Below, piece after piece: positions 5,293 to 7,263 of a stretch of DNA of 7,263 bases; positions within the stretch are counted from its first letter, which is position 1; every line of letters starts with the position of its first letter. The stretch lies in the NCBI GenBank assembly GCA_900753245.1, contig CAADYJ010000052.1, positions 1 through 7,263 of the forward strand, in the 5' to 3' direction. The notes under the pieces were generated by a model. The model was not told the origin of the DNA, made no database searches, and was given only the letters and a program-made list of their open reading frames with translations. The position numbers and the translations under genes are program-made. The stretch comes from Clostridia bacterium (lineage in GTDB: Bacteria > Bacillota > Clostridia > TANB77 > CAG-508).

Positions 5293-7108
5293 TTATGGAA
5301 TATTTAAATCAAATATAAAAAGATTTTGGATTGTTCCAGCAGTAGCAACCATTATTTTGTTTTTAGTAACAACTTTTCAAATGATATTAAGAACAAATGA
5401 TATAAAAGAAAGAAGAACAGATTATATTAATGATATAGTTATGCTAGATGAAAAAAAAGCAGATGAAAATATTATTGTTATAAATAATAACATAGCAAGT
5501 GAAATAACAAATAATACAACAAGTAATGTAACAAATACTGTACAGGTAGTTGATGAAGATAGCATTGAGCCATATTATTCACCAAATAATTATGATAGAG
5601 AACATTATATAGAAATTTTATATAATCCAATAGTATTGTTAACAATATTTGTATTACCAGTACTAGTATCAATACTACTATTTAAATATACAAACGAAGA
5701 AAAGAGTAGTTCATTTATACATGGACTTCCAATATCTAAAAGAAAGCTATATATAACTAATATTTTAACAGGAATAGTAATGTATGTAATACCATTTTTA
5801 ATAAATCTAATTATAATATTATTATTGAACCTAGGAGAAATGGGGAAATACTTACAATTTGTAGATATAATGAAATGGTTTGGAGTTTGTATGTTGTATA
5901 ACACAATATTCTTTGCATTTGCTACATTTATAGGAACATTCTGTGCATCTAAAATTTCACACGGAATACTTACTTATATATTAATGTATGCACCTATAGG
6001 GGGACTTGCAATAGCTTCTATAATAATGGAAAGTGCACTTTTTGGATTTAAAGGTCTTTCTAATAATTTAGAAGAGTTTAGAGGATGGCCATTTATAAAA
6101 ATAATAGAAGATTTTAGAGAAATGGGTTCATATTACTTATCTCAAACAATTAAATTTGAGATATCTACAATAATTATATATATTGCCTCAATAATTGTAA
6201 TGCTAGTTTTAGGATATTTCATATACAAAAAGAGAAAATTAGAAATAACAAAAGAGTTTATAGCATTTAAAGGATTAAGAAGTTTTGTAAAATATGTAGC
6301 TACATTTTTAGTTAATTTACTTTCATATATGTATTTTTGTGATGTATTTGAAGAAAACAAAATAGTAACATTATTAGCATCATTTATAATTACTTTAATA
6401 GCATATTTAATAATAGAAATGATATTAAAAAAGACATACAAAGTATTTAAATCAATTATAGGATTTATAGTATATGCAGTTATTGTAACAATAGGATTTG
6501 TAATATTAAATACTGGAGCTTTTGGTTATGAGACAAGAATACCAAAAGCAGAAGATGTGCAAGAAGTAGATTTTTCTTTAAACAGTGATACAATTAATTT
6601 TAGAGAAAAACAAAACATAGAAAATGTAATAGATTTCCAACAAAAGTTAATAAACGAAAAGAAGAAAGGATATACTGAATATACATTAGAATATAAACTA
6701 AAAAATGGCAGAAAGATAACTAGAAAATATAATATTAATAATAGTCTTTATAAAGAAGAACTAAATAAAATATTAACAAGTGATGAATATTATGATGGGA
6801 AAATTAGACAAATACAAGATGCCAAAAAAATAAAAAGAATAACTATAAATATAAATTATAAAGAACAATATTCAACCAAAGCTATTACAGTTAAAGATGA
6901 AGATAAAGAAGAGTTTTTAGAAAATATAATAGAAGATATAAAAAATAGAAAAGCAACTATAAATGATAATGAATATGTATCAGAAATAGCAAGAGCAAGT
7001 GATAAAATAAGAAGTATATATGTAAGAATAGAACTAAAAGAAGGAAAAACAAAAACAATAAAATATAATAATTTTGAAGATATAAATATAGAAAATTATA
7101 TAAGATAA
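5285..7108 (+). CDS. ABC-2 type permease with large extracytoplasmic C-terminal domain
   Basis: This is the membrane partner of the preceding ATPase. I choose ATG 5285 (607 aa) because GGAGGTG at 5272-5278 sits 6 nt upstream; the longer frame from TTG 5264 adds 7 residues but has no such site. About nine hydrophobic segments are visible: 14-35, 113-135, 158-182, 200-222, 228-250, 294-314, 334-352, 359-381 and 388-411. Basic loops (SKRKLY after HGLPI, KKRKLE, KKTYK) all fall on the predicted cytoplasmic side. An Asn/Thr-rich loop (36-112) and the C-terminal 411-607 should then lie outside the membrane. The C-terminal part is polar, with strand-like segments containing LKNGRK and LKEGKTK, and resembles the extra domain (DUF6449-like, by memory only) of YtrC-type permeases. 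One permease gene with one ATPase gene suggests a complex of two of each. A terminator follows. The substrate is unknown. Confidence 0.9.
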   Translation: MFSYGIFKSNIKRFWIVPAVATIILFLVTTFQMILRTNDIKERRTDYINDIVMLDEKKADENIIVINNNIASEITNNTTSNVTNTVQVVDEDSIEPYYSPNNYDREHYIEILYNPIVLLTIFVLPVLVSILLFKYTNEEKSSSFIHGLPISKRKLYITNILTGIVMYVIPFLINLIIILLLNLGEMGKYLQFVDIMKWFGVCMLYNTIFFAFATFIGTFCASKISHGILTYILMYAPIGGLAIASIIMESALFGFKGLSNNLEEFRGWPFIKIIEDFREMGSYYLSQTIKFEISTIIIYIASIIVMLVLGYFIYKKRKLEITKEFIAFKGLRSFVKYVATFLVNLLSYMYFCDVFEENKIVTLLASFIITLIAYLIIEMILKKTYKVFKSIIGFIVYAVIVTIGFVILNTGAFGYETRIPKAEDVQEVDFSLNSDTINFREKQNIENVIDFQQKLINEKKKGYTEYTLEYKLKNGRKITRKYNINNSLYKEELNKILTSDEYYDGKIRQIQDAKKIKRITININYKEQYSTKAITVKDEDKEEFLENIIEDIKNRKATINDNEYVSEIARASDKIRSIYVRIELKEGKTKTIKYNNFEDINIENYIR

Positions 7109-7123
7109 TTATATAAGATAATT
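7094..7123. repeat. 13-bp perfect tandem duplication at the permease stop
   Basis: AATTATATAAGAT occurs twice back to back (7094-7106 and 7107-7119), followed by a third partial AATT (7120-7123). The permease stop TAA (7106-7108) lies on the junction. A single copy would also read into TAA, so the duplication does not change the protein. It looks like replication slippage. Confidence 0.85.
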
Positions 7124-7125
7124 TG

Positions 7126-7163
7126 AAAAGAGTAGATATGTTTTAATACGTATTTACTCTTTT
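7126..7163 (+). terminator. Rho-independent terminator of the ABC operon
   Basis: AAAAGAGTA (7126-7134) pairs perfectly with TACTCTTTT (7155-7163). Inside, GATATGT pairs with ACGTATT using two G-U pairs, giving a stem of about 16 bp with the loop TTTAAT. The 3' arm ends in TTTT and is followed by ATATT. It begins 18 bp after the permease stop. Confidence 0.75.
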
Positions 7164-7194
7164 ATATTCCATAAATAAAGTTAGTGTAAAATTT

Positions 7195-7232
7195 ATGTAG
7201 GCAAAATATAAAAATTTGTCTACATATTTTTT
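7195..7232 (+). terminator. Second rightward terminator-like hairpin
   Basis: ATGTAGGCAAA (7195-7205) pairs with TTTGTCTACAT (7215-7225) through 11 bp including one G-U, around a 9-nt A-rich loop, and is followed by A and six T residues (7227-7232). This is a good rightward intrinsic terminator. It may back up the one at 7126-7163, or end a short transcript starting between them; I see no clear promoter or gene there. Confidence 0.65.
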
Positions 7233-7263
7233 CTAAAAATATATTGAAAAAACATAGATAATC

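Noticed and set aside
1..7263. CRISPR arrays, tRNA or rRNA genes, insertion sequences, attachment sites
   Set aside because: I saw no regularly spaced repeats, cloverleaf-like segments, transposase or integrase reading frames, or paired terminal repeats. The sua5 remnant could mark an old rearrangement, but no mobile element is visible.

Overview
This AT-rich window looks like chromosomal DNA from a low-GC Firmicute, most likely a clostridial lineage. Arg is mostly AGA and Ile often ATA. Nearly every gene has a strong AGGAGG-type ribosome binding site, and sigma-A-like promoters are easy to find. Stops are TAA or TAG and Trp is TGG, so the standard bacterial code fits. The species cannot be named from the sequence alone.

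Positions 1-700 hold a HicAB toxin-antitoxin module under a near-consensus promoter. The toxin gene hicA is broken by two compensating one-base shifts, while hicB is intact. Positions 698-2859 hold topA (DNA topoisomerase I, 700 aa) with its own promoter. Directly behind the topA stop lies a 5'-truncated, frameshifted remnant of a Sua5-type threonylcarbamoyl-AMP synthase (2860-3142). Only the C-terminal Sua5 domain is recognisable, and the catalytic YrdC domain is absent.

A strong hairpin (3187-3219) separates this rightward block from a leftward operon of three small genes (4173 down to 3226). It encodes a 63-aa basic soluble protein, a 72-aa protein with one membrane segment and a 171-aa protein with two. 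I recognise none of the three. The last two overlap and are probably translationally coupled.

The 231-bp divergent intergenic region (4174-4404) carries promoters in both directions, a dyad over the leftward -10 box and a near-perfect 41-bp dyad between the promoters. Rightward from it runs a two-gene ABC exporter operon: an ATPase (295 aa) and an ABC-2-type permease (607 aa) with a large extracytoplasmic C-terminal domain. A Rho-independent terminator follows, then a second terminator-like hairpin.

The parts most worth a second look are the uncharacterised membrane-protein operon and the symmetric control region it shares with the ABC transporter. Next are the two decayed genes flanking an intact topA, and the hicA promoter, whose likely start point lies inside the hicA ribosome binding site.
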